DNA of 45,650 nucleotides from an uncultured Brachyspira sp. (GCF_934747485.1 NZ_CAKVGN010000017.1:1-45650), one strand, 5' to 3'; shown: positions 17,153 through 27,391, numbered from the stretch's first letter. The notes: generated by a model from the sequence alone, not told the origin. A program made the numbers and translations.

Positions 17153-17386
17153 ATGAAAAAAGCATTTATAATTTTGGTTTCTATAGCAATTATGGTATTT
17201 GGTTCTGTATCTTTATTTGGATATGGAAGAGGCTATGGAATGGGTTATGGAAGAGGATACGGAAGAGGTTATGGCATGGGCTGCAATTACGGCGTAGGTT
17301 ATGGCAGATACAATGACGGTTATAAATATAACAGATATAATGGCTACAATGGATGCTATTATTACAATAATTCATATGTAAAATAA
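17153..17386 (+). CDS. Small secreted Gly/Tyr-rich repeat protein
   Basis: A 77-residue protein with a signal peptide (MKKAFIILVSIAIMVFGSVS, cleavage near LFG) and a mature part made of GYGRGYGMG-type repeats followed by an Asn/Tyr-rich tail. It has no folded domain that I recognise. The first 22 residues and the ribosome-binding region are nearly identical to those of the next gene, so the two are a recent tandem duplication. This copy lacks the helical LTxxQ domain of its partner. Behind the ECF-like promoter; the 47-base gap to the next gene suggests one transcript. Function unknown; envelope stress or metal binding is possible. Confidence 0.75.
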   Translation: MKKAFIILVSIAIMVFGSVSLFGYGRGYGMGYGRGYGRGYGMGCNYGVGYGRYNDGYKYNRYNGYNGCYYYNNSYVK

Positions 17387-17433
17387 TTAAAAAATAAAAT
17401 AAATAAAAACACACAACTAAAGGAGAATTAAAA

Positions 17434-17883
17434 ATGAAAAAAGCATTTATAATTTTGGTTTCTATAGCAATTATGGTATTTGGATCAGTATCTTTGTTTG
17501 GACAATATGGCAGAGGTTATGGAATGGGTTATGGCAGAGGTTACGGAAGAGGTTATGGCATGGGCTGCGGCAGAGGCTATGGAAGAGGATACGGTATGGG
17601 ATGCAACTATGGATATGGCAGAGGTTATGGTTATTACAACCTTACTCAAGACCAAATTAACCAAATACAAACTATAGAAAGTAAATATTTCCCTCAAATA
17701 GATGATTTGAGAAGAGAAGTATACAACAAAAACCAAGCTATAAATTTAGAAATGAGCAAACAAAACCCTAACCAAAATGCTATAAATAAAGCTATAGATG
17801 ATAGAGCTAAAACTTTATCTGATTTAGACAAATTAAGAACAGAGTTTTTCTTAGAAATGGATAAAGTGCTTCAAGTAAAATAA
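17434..17883 (+). CDS. Secreted Gly/Tyr-repeat protein with Spy/CpxP-like (LTxxQ) domain
   Basis: A 149-residue exported protein. A signal peptide (about 22 residues) is followed by roughly 45 residues of GYGRGYGMG repeats with three GMGC motifs supplying cysteines. An alpha-helical domain follows, starting LTQDQINQIQTIESKYFPQI and ending KLRTEFFLEMDKVLQVK. The LTxxQ start and two-helix layout match the Spy/CpxP/ZraP group of periplasmic stress chaperones and metal sensors. It shares its leader region and N terminus with the preceding gene. The upstream ECF-like promoter supports an envelope-stress role (inference). Ends at its own terminator. Confidence 0.75.
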   Translation: MKKAFIILVSIAIMVFGSVSLFGQYGRGYGMGYGRGYGRGYGMGCGRGYGRGYGMGCNYGYGRGYGYYNLTQDQINQIQTIESKYFPQIDDLRREVYNKNQAINLEMSKQNPNQNAINKAIDDRAKTLSDLDKLRTEFFLEMDKVLQVK

Positions 17884-17905
17884 TAAAATATTTATAATTA
17901 AATAA

Positions 17906-17939
17906 AAATACCTGCATAATATTGCGGGTATTTTTTATT
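17906..17939 (+). terminator. Intrinsic terminator after the Gly/Tyr gene pair
   Basis: Eleven-pair stem AAATACCTGCA (17906-17916) with TGCGGGTATTT (17923-17933, one G-U), loop TAATAT, then T run. Confidence 0.88.
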
Positions 17940-18054
17940 TTAAAATAAACATATACTAATTTCTTATAAACTAACAATTTTTTAACTTCAATTAACATAA
18001 CAATAGATATTTATAGATAATAGAGCCGATAATAGATTATAGAGGTTTTAAACA

Positions 18055-19584
18055 ATGAAAAGATTTTTATTTATTATTTTATCGGTAGTATTTTTTACTA
18101 CTTTAGAAAATTTATATGGTCAATATACAGAAATAACCCAAGATGATATTATTATAGAAAAATTAGTAACAGGATACCAAATAAATATAAGAAAAAAAAA
18201 TAATATAGACAGTATAAGACTATTATTTAAATTGCAAAATAATAAATATTCATACCTTTATCTAAATCAATCATCAGATGCTAATTCATTAATAAATATT
18301 AACAAAGTATCAATACACAGTAAATTGGGAACAGCTTTGCAGGCATCTATAGGAGAATCTGTATATTTAGATACTAATAATGGAAATGCAAGAATTTCTT
18401 TAGCTGATAATACAGAGCTTATATTAGAAGCATTAGATAATAACGGCAATATTGTAACAGATTCAAAATTTTTATTTAAAGTTGACAATAATAGAAGAAC
18501 TAACCCAATAATAACATTAAGAAATGTAGAAAAAGAAGGTGATTTATACGCATTTTATCTTTACTATTCCGGCGGAGAAAATGGAAAGTATGCTTTTTAT
18601 GTGAGAGAAGGTTTAACTAATACTACATATAAATTAATTAAAACTTCATTTAATTATGCTGTACAAGCAGATAATAATGGAATAATATTAGAAGATACAT
18701 ATAACAGTAAAATAGGTAAGCAACTTTATATAAAGGCTTATTTTAGAAAATTACCAGAAGATAGATATTTGTCTTTTAATGTATTTAACACAAAAGGAGA
18801 AACTTTTACTTATCCTATAGATTATATAATAGAAAACAAAATAACAAATAATGCAGCAAACACTATTACACCTACAGAAGAAAAAATTAATGTTGTGCCT
18901 ATTATAGAGCCTCCTAATCAAGAAATTATAGAATTAAACACAAATGAAATGATAGTAAGTAAAAAGAAAATAAATAATAACATAGAAAAAAATTTTTTTG
19001 ACGGAGAAGCAATAGATTCATTAAATAATGCCAGCAAATTTGAAAATCATTATGCTAATGATGAAAAAGATTTAACAAATCAATTATATAAAATATTAAA
19101 TAAATATCCCAATTCCGCTGATTTAGTTCTTGTGTTAGATACAACAGAAAGTATGCATCCCTATTTAACTTCAATAAAAGAGGAAATTAAATCCATAAGT
19201 AAAAAAATATTTAAAAATGATAATAATTCAAGAATTGGTTTTTTGCTTTACAGAGATGTAAATGATACATATTTAACTAAAAAAATAGATTTTGATAATA
19301 ATATAAATAAAATATACAGAGATGTTAATTATTTTTATGCAAGCGGCGGCGGAGACAAAGCAGAACCTATGTATGAAGCAATACAGGAAGCTTTAGAAAC
19401 TTTTGATTATAGAAATGAAAATAAAGTAGTGATAGTAATTACAGATGCTCCTGCCAAAGTAATAGGTAAAGCTAATTCTAATACAAACCAAAAAACAGCA
19501 AAAGAAAAAAATATAAAAATAGAATATATGCTCGTAAAAGAAATAAAAAGAAATTCGGAAGATATAGAAAAGCCAATATTTTAA
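18055..19584 (+). CDS. Secreted protein with C-terminal von Willebrand factor A domain
   Basis: A 509-residue exported protein. A signal peptide (KRFLFIILSVVFFTTLENLYG) is followed by a beta-rich region (about 25-270), a low-complexity linker with many Asn and Glu, and a vWA domain from about residue 353 to the end. The metal-ion site is recognisable as VLVLDTTESM (a DxTxS version of DxSxS), with a GGGDKAEP loop and VIVITDAPA supplying the later metal ligands. Such domains bind proteins through a divalent cation; a periplasmic or surface role is likely. The beta-rich part is of no family I recognise. Transcribed alone. Confidence 0.8.
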   Translation: MKRFLFIILSVVFFTTLENLYGQYTEITQDDIIIEKLVTGYQINIRKKNNIDSIRLLFKLQNNKYSYLYLNQSSDANSLININKVSIHSKLGTALQASIGESVYLDTNNGNARISLADNTELILEALDNNGNIVTDSKFLFKVDNNRRTNPIITLRNVEKEGDLYAFYLYYSGGENGKYAFYVREGLTNTTYKLIKTSFNYAVQADNNGIILEDTYNSKIGKQLYIKAYFRKLPEDRYLSFNVFNTKGETFTYPIDYIIENKITNNAANTITPTEEKINVVPIIEPPNQEIIELNTNEMIVSKKKINNNIEKNFFDGEAIDSLNNASKFENHYANDEKDLTNQLYKILNKYPNSADLVLVLDTTESMHPYLTSIKEEIKSISKKIFKNDNNSRIGFLLYRDVNDTYLTKKIDFDNNINKIYRDVNYFYASGGGDKAEPMYEAIQEALETFDYRNENKVVIVITDAPAKVIGKANSNTNQKTAKEKNIKIEYMLVKEIKRNSEDIEKPIF

Positions 19585-19739
19585 TTAATTTTAATAGTAA
19601 AATATTATTATACGCCAACACTTTAGTTTGTTATTTGATTTAGATTTTTATTCTTAATATAATTTTTCATTATATATTTAGTAGTTTTGGAACGCTTTCT
19701 TCTATTTTCTTATAATATTTTTAATATAATATGTATTAA

Positions 19740-20069
19740 TTAAATATTCAAAAAATCTTCTCTTTTAGGTGTAAATGTGTCTAAAAGCTTGCCTTTCTTA
19801 ATACATTTACATCCATGAAAAATATTCTTAGCAAAATACATACTATCTCCAGACTTACATAAATGTTTTTCTCCGTTAATTGTAAACTCAAACTCACCAT
19901 CTATAATATAAGTAATTTGTTCATGTTTATCATGAGAATGAATTTCAGCTATAGAGCCTTCATCAAATTCCATATAAACAGTCATGAGATTATCAGAATA
20001 AGCCAATACTTTTCTTTTAAGTCCACTTCCTAAATTTTTTAATTCAATTTTATTAAAATCCTGATACAT
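19740..20069 (-). CDS. Small cupin-domain protein
   Basis: A 109-residue single cupin barrel. The two metal-binding cupin motifs are visible as HSHDKHEQITYIIDGEFEF (His, His, Glu) and, later, GDSMYFAKNIFHGCKC (His). Substrate or role is not evident; small cupins include isomerases, sugar-binding proteins and ligand sensors. Start ATG at 20069 has GGAG six bases upstream. A palindrome covers its predicted -10 box, suggesting specific repression. Confidence 0.85.
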   Translation of the reverse strand: MYQDFNKIELKNLGSGLKRKVLAYSDNLMTVYMEFDEGSIAEIHSHDKHEQITYIIDGEFEFTINGEKHLCKSGDSMYFAKNIFHGCKCIKKGKLLDTFTPKREDFLNI

Positions 20070-20079
20070 AAAAACTCCA

Positions 20080-20115
20080 TTGTTATAAGTATAACAAGTT
20101 TAGATTAAATGGCAA
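20080..20115 (-). promoter_or_regulatory. Promoter of the cupin gene with overlapping 18-bp palindrome
   Basis: Minus strand TTGCCA (20115-20110), 16-base spacer, TATACT (20093-20088). The -10 box lies inside TTGTTAT-ACTT-ATAACAA (20080-20097), a perfect 7-bp inverted repeat with a 4-base centre, suited to a repressor. The leader would be only about 12 bases. Confidence 0.5.
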
Positions 20116-20126
20116 TATTTAAGACA

Positions 20127-20153
20127 CAAAAAAACCAGCCGCGTAGGCTAGTT
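20127..20153 (-). terminator. Terminator of the 16S rRNA transcript
   Basis: On the minus strand AACTAGCC (20153-20146), loop TACGC, GGCTGGTT (20140-20133, one G-U), followed by a run of Ts to 20127. It lies about 80 bases after the 16S 3' end, so no 23S or tRNA follows in this unit. Confidence 0.88.
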
Positions 20154-20177
20154 AATTAACGAGGTATAGGAAATATA

Positions 20178-20205
20178 TAAAAGTTCTTTCAAATATGAAT
20201 AGCAG
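20178..20205 (-). other. 16S trailer arm of the rRNA processing stem
   Basis: These 28 bases are complementary to 21909-21936 in the 16S leader apart from about three positions (one a G-U pair). The two arms bracket the 16S gene as in RNase III processing stems of other bacteria. Confidence 0.8.
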
Positions 20206-20233
20206 TAAGAGTTTAAAAGGACAAACTCCGAAT

Positions 20234-21748
<1,515 letters not shown>

Positions 21749-21908
21749 CTTTTCAGTGAATCGTTTTCGATTCTTTATTTTATCACTTTACTAAGTGATG
21801 ATTTACTTTTGCAAAGAAATTGTTACTTATTGTAACGCGTTTAGGTCTCTTGAACTTAATTAAAAGTTCATTTACACCAGTTGTGTTTTGTTTTATTAAA
21901 CTTAGCTT

Positions 21909-21936
21909 CTGCTATCCATATTTCAAAGAACTTTTT
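21909..21936 (-). other. 16S leader arm of the rRNA processing stem
   Basis: Pairs with 20178-20205. The segment also contains GTTCTTTGAAA, resembling a boxA antitermination element of rRNA leaders. About 160 bases lie between this arm and the 16S 5' end. Confidence 0.8.
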
Positions 21937-21977
21937 GTTTCAAGCGATTTTTTTTATTTCTCATCGTTTGTTTTATT

Positions 21978-22005
21978 ATTATAGCATGAGTGCGATAAAT
22001 AGCAA
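21978..22005 (-). promoter_or_regulatory. 16S rRNA promoter
   Basis: Minus strand TTGCTA (22005-22000), 16-base spacer, TATAAT (21983-21978). The predicted start near 21971 lies just upstream of the processing-stem arm, consistent with both calls. The stretch 22006-22440 beyond it is very AT-rich and I see no gene in it. Confidence 0.7.
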
Positions 22006-22473
22006 TAGGGTAAAAAGCAAATTTATTTATTTTTTTGAGAATTTATTTAGGATTAAACTGTTTATACTACATTTTAAACATATTTTTCAAGACAAATTCA
22101 TGAAACTCTAAATTTACACATAAAACAACCCATAAATTTCAATATAAACCATGAATTTTTGAGAAATTTTGCTCTTTAACATACTTTTTTAACTAATTTT
22201 TTTTATATTTCAAATATTTTTTTATATTTTTTTATTCACATAGATGTTATTTTATTAGATACAATGCAAAACAAATTAGATACAATACAAAATAAAAATA
22301 ACAACTTTAAAGATTATATAAAAAAATAACTACACTCTAATGTTTTAACAAAACTATTCCGTAATTTACCAAAATCATTATAAAAAAAACTTTAATTATA
22401 AAATTCTTTGTTAATCTTGATTTTATCTTGATTTTGATGTATCATTACAATCTATAATAATTGGAGAAGTATT

Positions 22474-23226
22474 TTGGAAACAATGTTAGATATCATAAAT
22501 AAGGTACAATTGGAAAGTATCAAAAACCTTGACAATGATACTTTTATATCAATAGCCAATTTATGTTCTTTCATTCCAAAATCTATAACAGAAAACAACA
22601 AATGGAAAAAACTCCCTCTTTCAGCCAAAGAAGTATACAGAGTTTTAGTTGCTAATTATGACTACGAAAACGGTATAGCGAAAACTACTCATTCTCAAAT
22701 GTTAAACGAGGCAGGAATTGGAGGTAATGCTACTATAGTAAAATCTTTAGATACTTTAGAAGAAAATAATTTTATTACAAGAGTTGAATCTAAAGTTAAA
22801 AGCCATTACTATCTTATGCCTTATCAAGAAAAGTTTTTTGCTGATATGTGTCATTTTAGCCCAAGGGATTTTTCTGTACTTTACACAATAAACAAAAAAG
22901 TAAAAAAAGAACAGCAAGTTAAACAAGCTATAGATAAATTATTCTTCAAAGTTTGTTATAATTTAAGCTGTCTTGGTATTGATAATCCGCAAAAAATAAT
23001 AGAAAAATACTCTTCCGATGGATATAAATTAAGAATAATACAATTTATGGCTGATTCGGTTTATATAGTTAAAAAGTACAAGCTAAATGATAACGATATA
23101 GACCTAAATAAATATCTTATAGATTTATTGAAAAAAGGAAATATCAAAGAAAATATATTTGACAATGATAAAATGAATACTATAAGAAACATAATAATAA
23201 AAAATAAACAAAATATTACAGAGTAA
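22474..23226 (+). CDS. Protein with winged-helix-like region, function unknown
   Basis: A 250-residue soluble protein that I cannot name. Residues about 50-115 look like a winged helix: LSAKEVYRVLVANYDYENGI, then THSQMLNEAGIGGNATIVKS as a probable recognition helix, and NNFITRVESKVKSHYYLMP as a wing. The rest is helical and Lys-rich. The start is TTG at 22474 with GGAG seven bases upstream; an ATG at 22483 has the Shine-Dalgarno too far away. It is four bases upstream of the H1-like/LysM gene, so the two are cotranscribed and may act together. A DNA-binding role is a reasonable guess only. Confidence 0.6.
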   Translation: METMLDIINKVQLESIKNLDNDTFISIANLCSFIPKSITENNKWKKLPLSAKEVYRVLVANYDYENGIAKTTHSQMLNEAGIGGNATIVKSLDTLEENNFITRVESKVKSHYYLMPYQEKFFADMCHFSPRDFSVLYTINKKVKKEQQVKQAIDKLFFKVCYNLSCLGIDNPQKIIEKYSSDGYKLRIIQFMADSVYIVKKYKLNDNDIDLNKYLIDLLKKGNIKENIFDNDKMNTIRNIIIKNKQNITE

Positions 23227-23230
23227 AAAT

Positions 23231-25465
23231 ATGGCAACAAAAAAAACAACAAATAAAGAAGAAGTAAAAAAAACCACTGCAGCTAAAAAAACTGTTGCAG
23301 CAAAAAAAACTGCTAATAAAGAAGTAAAAGACTCGGCAAAAGAAACTGCCGCAGCTAAAAAAACAGCATCAAGTGTTAAAAAAACTGATACTGCTAAAAA
23401 GGAAACTCCTAAAAAAGCTACTACAGTTAAAAAGACCGTTACATCTAAAAAAACTGCTAGTAAAGAAACAGCAGCTAAAGATTCTGCAACTACTACAGTT
23501 AAAAAAACCACTGCAAGCATTAAAAAAACTGACACTGCTAAAAAAGATACTCCTGTAAAAACTGAAACTGAAGTAAAAAAAACAGTAGCCCCTTTAACTT
23601 CTCTAAAAAAAGATAATACTCAAAAAACAATAGATAATATATTTAAAAAAATGGCTTCTAAAGATGAAGGCAGTGAATCAGCTGAAAACAAATCAAAAGA
23701 AAGCTCTTTCACCCCTATAAGAACTTCATCTACTATAAGAAAAATAGAGCTAATAAAAACTACAGAAAGAACTAATGAAAGAGAATCAATAACTTTATTA
23801 AAAGAAGCTATAAGAGCTAAATCTAAAAATGTTTCAAGACCTATAGTGGCAAAAAAACACTTAGTTGTAGCAGATGATAAAATAGATGAAAAAGAATCAA
23901 ATACAAATGAATCTAAAAATACTACTGAAAACATTTTTAACAAAACAAGCGATATAGTAAACAATGTACTAAACAAAAAAGAAAATGAAATAGTTCTTAA
24001 AGAAAATAATGATAAGCCTCAAACATTAGAAGAAGTTGTTAAAAAATACAATTTTGATTCTTTTGATAAATACAAAGAAGATGAAAACAAAGACAAAGAG
24101 CCTGAAGAAATAAAAGAAGAATTAGAAAAAATAAAAAGTGATATAGAAGGAATAGAAACACATACAGAAAATACAGAAGAGACTAAAACTATAGAACAAG
24201 CTGAGAAAATTGAAACTGCAGAACAAGTACAAGTAAAAGAAGAAACTAAAGAAGAAGAAAAAGTAACATACACTAAAGGCGATATATTTAAAAATAAAAA
24301 AGTTATACTTCCTACAATAATGCAGCAAAACATTAATGAGCAGCAATCAAAGTTTAATCAGGAAGAAATAGATAAAGCAATAGAAAATGCCGCAGAAATA
24401 GATGATGATACTCCAGTAGAAGATTATCAAAACTATTCAAATAAAAAATTAAAAGAATTAGAAGAAAAAGACATAAAAATAATAGAAACTGAAGAAGAAT
24501 TAAAAACTTCTACTGTTATACCTGAAATAGAAAAGAAACCTGTAGAACCATATAAAGTTCCAGAGCATTCAATAGAAAACCAAAAAGAAGAAAATAAACC
24601 AAACAAACTTATACCAATTATAGGTATTATAATTATAATATTAGGTTTATCATTCTTAGGATTTCAATTCTTAACTTCTAAAAATGATAATAATGATGAT
24701 GGTTTCTATAATATAGTTACTAATGAAAATATATTAAGCAATGAAAACATCAATGAAATAACAAACGATTATGATAATTTATCTGATATATCAAATATAA
24801 ATGCTATAAGCAGCAATAAAAATAATGTTGTAAGTAATCAGCAAAATAACAACACAAATAAAGTTATAACTAATAATAATATTGCAACAAATAACAACAT
24901 AGCAACCAATAATAATATTGCAACTAATAATGCTGCTAATAATACAGCTACTAATAATCAAATAAATAAAACAACAAACAATAATCAAGTAAATACAAAT
25001 AACACAACAGCAGTAAAAACAAACACAATTAATACAAATGTTAATCCTCCTAAAGAGCCTCAGCTGCCTAATCCCCCTGTGATACCTGATCCGCCTACTC
25101 CTCCTGCAACACAAAATAATAATAATACTCAAAACAATGCTGCTGCATATTTAGATGGTAATTTATATAAAACTCAGTGGACTGATACTTTGACTTCTAT
25201 TGCCATAAAAGAACTTGGAGATGCAAGAAAATGGCCTATGATATTTGCTGCTAATGATAATATATTTACAGACCCAGATAAGATAGTATTTAATGTAAAT
25301 ATAAAAATACCTGATGACGGCAAAAAAAAAATTGAAGATATGAATCAAGCTGAAAAAAAAAATCTATATGATGCTTATATAAAAGTTGCTGATAGATATA
25401 TTGAACTTGGCAAAACTAATTTATCTAATATAGTAAGAAATACCGCTAATAACATTATAAAATAA
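23231..25465 (+). CDS. Histone-H1-like Lys-rich / transmembrane / LysM protein
   Basis: A 744-residue protein with an unusual order of parts. Residues 1 to about 125 consist of TAAKKT/VAAKKT/SVKKTDTAKK-type repeats, like bacterial histone H1-like proteins. Residues about 130-455 are acidic, Glu/Lys-rich and probably coiled or disordered. One membrane helix follows at about 460-481 (LIPIIGIIIIILGLSFLGF), then an Asn/Thr-rich stretch with NNIAT repeats (about 550-570), a Pro-rich patch, and a LysM-like domain at about 648-696 (TDTLTSIAIKELGDARKWPM, NVNIKIP). LysM domains bind peptidoglycan. With no signal peptide, the basic part should be inside the cell and LysM outside. Overlaps the next gene by one base (TAATG). 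Confidence 0.75.
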   Translation: MATKKTTNKEEVKKTTAAKKTVAAKKTANKEVKDSAKETAAAKKTASSVKKTDTAKKETPKKATTVKKTVTSKKTASKETAAKDSATTTVKKTTASIKKTDTAKKDTPVKTETEVKKTVAPLTSLKKDNTQKTIDNIFKKMASKDEGSESAENKSKESSFTPIRTSSTIRKIELIKTTERTNERESITLLKEAIRAKSKNVSRPIVAKKHLVVADDKIDEKESNTNESKNTTENIFNKTSDIVNNVLNKKENEIVLKENNDKPQTLEEVVKKYNFDSFDKYKEDENKDKEPEEIKEELEKIKSDIEGIETHTENTEETKTIEQAEKIETAEQVQVKEETKEEEKVTYTKGDIFKNKKVILPTIMQQNINEQQSKFNQEEIDKAIENAAEIDDDTPVEDYQNYSNKKLKELEEKDIKIIETEEELKTSTVIPEIEKKPVEPYKVPEHSIENQKEENKPNKLIPIIGIIIIILGLSFLGFQFLTSKNDNNDDGFYNIVTNENILSNENINEITNDYDNLSDISNINAISSNKNNVVSNQQNNNTNKVITNNNIATNNNIATNNNIATNNAANNTATNNQINKTTNNNQVNTNNTTAVKTNTINTNVNPPKEPQLPNPPVIPDPPTPPATQNNNNTQNNAAAYLDGNLYKTQWTDTLTSIAIKELGDARKWPMIFAANDNIFTDPDKIVFNVNIKIPDDGKKKIEDMNQAEKKNLYDAYIKVADRYIELGKTNLSNIVRNTANNIIK

Positions 25466-25848
25466 TGAAAAAAATCAAAAAGAAAAATGACATATTAGAG
25501 TTCTCTTGCATAGGATGCGGGTTATGCTGCAAAGAAAATGGATATGTGTATTTTTCTTTAGAGGATATTAAAAAAGCTTCAGAATATTTAAATATTAATC
25601 CTCTTGTCTTTATAAATAAATATTTAAAACATAGCTACTCTCTTGAATATCATATAAAAGTAGATGAAGAAAATAGATGTCCTTTTTTAGATGAAAAAGA
25701 TAAATGCATTATTCATGATGCCAAGCCCAAACAATGCCGCACTTACCCTTATTGGAATGAATATACAGACAAAAATGGAAATTTAATATCTGGAAAATTT
25801 AAAAGACCTTGCCCGGGGGTTAAACCTAAAAGAAAAAACAAAAAATAA
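25465..25848 (+). CDS. YkgJ-family cysteine-cluster protein
   Basis: A 127-residue protein with the YkgJ/UPF0153 cysteine set: FSCIGCGLCC near residue 12, then RCPFLDEKDKCIIHDAKPKQCRTYPYW and a final CPG. These residues probably bind zinc or an iron-sulfur cluster; function of the family is not established. ATG overlaps the stop of the LysM-protein gene (TAATG), so it is translationally coupled to it. Its role beside that gene is unknown. Confidence 0.85.
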   Translation: MKKIKKKNDILEFSCIGCGLCCKENGYVYFSLEDIKKASEYLNINPLVFINKYLKHSYSLEYHIKVDEENRCPFLDEKDKCIIHDAKPKQCRTYPYWNEYTDKNGNLISGKFKRPCPGVKPKRKNKK

Positions 25849-25939
25849 TATAAAATTTATAAAAAAATAATAGTTTTATTTTTTTATAAAATATTATATA
25901 CTATTTTTATAAATTTCACATTAAGGAAAATTAATAAAT

Positions 25940-27391
25940 ATGTCTGAAGAATTAAATATAGATAAATATCTCGTTCTTACTTTAGATGAAATAAAAGAAA
26001 TTAAAGATAATTTAATAGCACATAATATTCCATTATTTAGAATGGATAAAGAGAATAATATAATATCTTTTCCTACAGAACAGCTAAGTCTTATAGTAGA
26101 TAATCCTAAATATTCTAATATAAAATTATATGTTCCTAAAAGTTTTTCTCACTTTATAAATGAGTTTAAATTATTAAACACTAATACCGGAGCAGCATAT
26201 GTAGAAACAACTAAATATGTATTTCAAACTCCAAAAGAAGCTGCTGAAGAGATGAGTAGGAAAATTTCTGAAATATCTAAAATGAGCTATAATGAGAAAG
26301 TAAATATAATTGAAACTTACAATAAAGAACTAAAAGAAATTAAAGTTGATGAGAAACATACAATCAACAGAAATACAGCACAGCAAATAGTAGATGCCGG
26401 TAATGATGTAGGACTTATTGCTAAGGTTACTATGTTTGAAAGTATTAAAAAAATTAGAGGAAATGAGATTACACAGGATCAGGCAAAATTAGAAAATCAG
26501 GAAATTAATGATACTACTACTTCTTTGGTAAACACTATAGTTAATATGCTTTCAAAGAATTTAGAGACTCAAAAAGTTTTTACAGAATTAAGAAATTTCT
26601 CTGACGGCGGCGTAATGGCTCATTCAAACAGAGTTTTTGTTTCTTATGTAAATTTTCTTGCCTTTTATAACAATCTCATAAAAAGAAGAAATTTAATACA
26701 CAGCATAAGAACAGCTTTCCCTACAGTGTATAAAAAATATTATGAGAATATGACTACTTCCTCAGAAAAATATAGAATATACGAAGACTTTAGAACACTC
26801 GAAGACTGTATTGATAATGGTATGCGTTTTGTTGAAGAGAAAGAGATGAACTTATATTCCATTGGTGCTTTGCTTCATGATATAGGAAAAGTGAAGGATT
26901 TGGATTATTTTGAAGGCGAATCTGGAAGAGATTATGAGAGAATAAAAAAACATTTATTTAACAGTTACACTCTTGTAAGCCAAACTTCTGAATATTCTCT
27001 TGAGGTTATTTTAACTGTTGCTTTGCATCATGAATATTATGGACTTGGTTATGGACCTTATGAACGTTTATACAAATTAAAATTAGAAAAAGTTCCTAGC
27101 TTTCAAATACCGAGGATTATGTCTTATGAGGCTAAGGTAATAGATGACTGCGATGCTTTTGCTTATTTCCCTGCTAAGATGCTTGAGATAATAGATGTAT
27201 ATGATGCTTTAATTGACCCTGCAAGAAAATATAGGGGTGGAAAAACTTTTACTCCTGAAGAAGCTCTAAACATCATGAAAGAAGATTTTATAGAAAAGCA
27301 TGTGAAGTTAGACCCTATACTTTATGATGTATTTGTTGAGTTTTTAAGCAACTCTATAGAAAAAGATTTACTTTCTTCTAAGTTGGAATAG
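25940..27391 (+). CDS. HD-GYP-like phosphohydrolase (degenerate GYP motif)
   Basis: A 483-residue protein. The N-terminal 200 residues resemble the uncharacterised front part of some HD-GYP proteins. The metal-dependent HD domain runs from about 220 to 440: AHSNRV near residue 224, GALLHDIGKVKD near 311, ALHHEYYGLGYG near 362, and DVYDALIDPARKYRGGK near 420. HD-GYP enzymes hydrolyse cyclic di-GMP. Here the third motif is HHEYYGLGYG rather than HHERxDGxGYP, so catalytic competence for cyclic di-GMP is uncertain. Monocistronic, 91 bases after the YkgJ gene. Confidence 0.82.
   Translation: MSEELNIDKYLVLTLDEIKEIKDNLIAHNIPLFRMDKENNIISFPTEQLSLIVDNPKYSNIKLYVPKSFSHFINEFKLLNTNTGAAYVETTKYVFQTPKEAAEEMSRKISEISKMSYNEKVNIIETYNKELKEIKVDEKHTINRNTAQQIVDAGNDVGLIAKVTMFESIKKIRGNEITQDQAKLENQEINDTTTSLVNTIVNMLSKNLETQKVFTELRNFSDGGVMAHSNRVFVSYVNFLAFYNNLIKRRNLIHSIRTAFPTVYKKYYENMTTSSEKYRIYEDFRTLEDCIDNGMRFVEEKEMNLYSIGALLHDIGKVKDLDYFEGESGRDYERIKKHLFNSYTLVSQTSEYSLEVILTVALHHEYYGLGYGPYERLYKLKLEKVPSFQIPRIMSYEAKVIDDCDAFAYFPAKMLEIIDVYDALIDPARKYRGGKTFTPEEALNIMKEDFIEKHVKLDPILYDVFVEFLSNSIEKDLLSSKLE

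Noticed and set aside
17480..17736. Open frames in other frames of the Gly/Tyr repeat gene
   Set aside because: They arise from low-complexity repeats and lack start signals; the signal-peptide frame is clearly the real one.
19585..19739. Search for a gene or structure between the vWA and cupin genes
   Set aside because: AT-rich sequence with no convincing frame or hairpin.
22453..22458. TATAAT as the -10 box of the winged-helix gene
   Set aside because: It would place the transcription start at the Shine-Dalgarno (22463-22466), leaving no usable leader; probably chance in AT-rich DNA.
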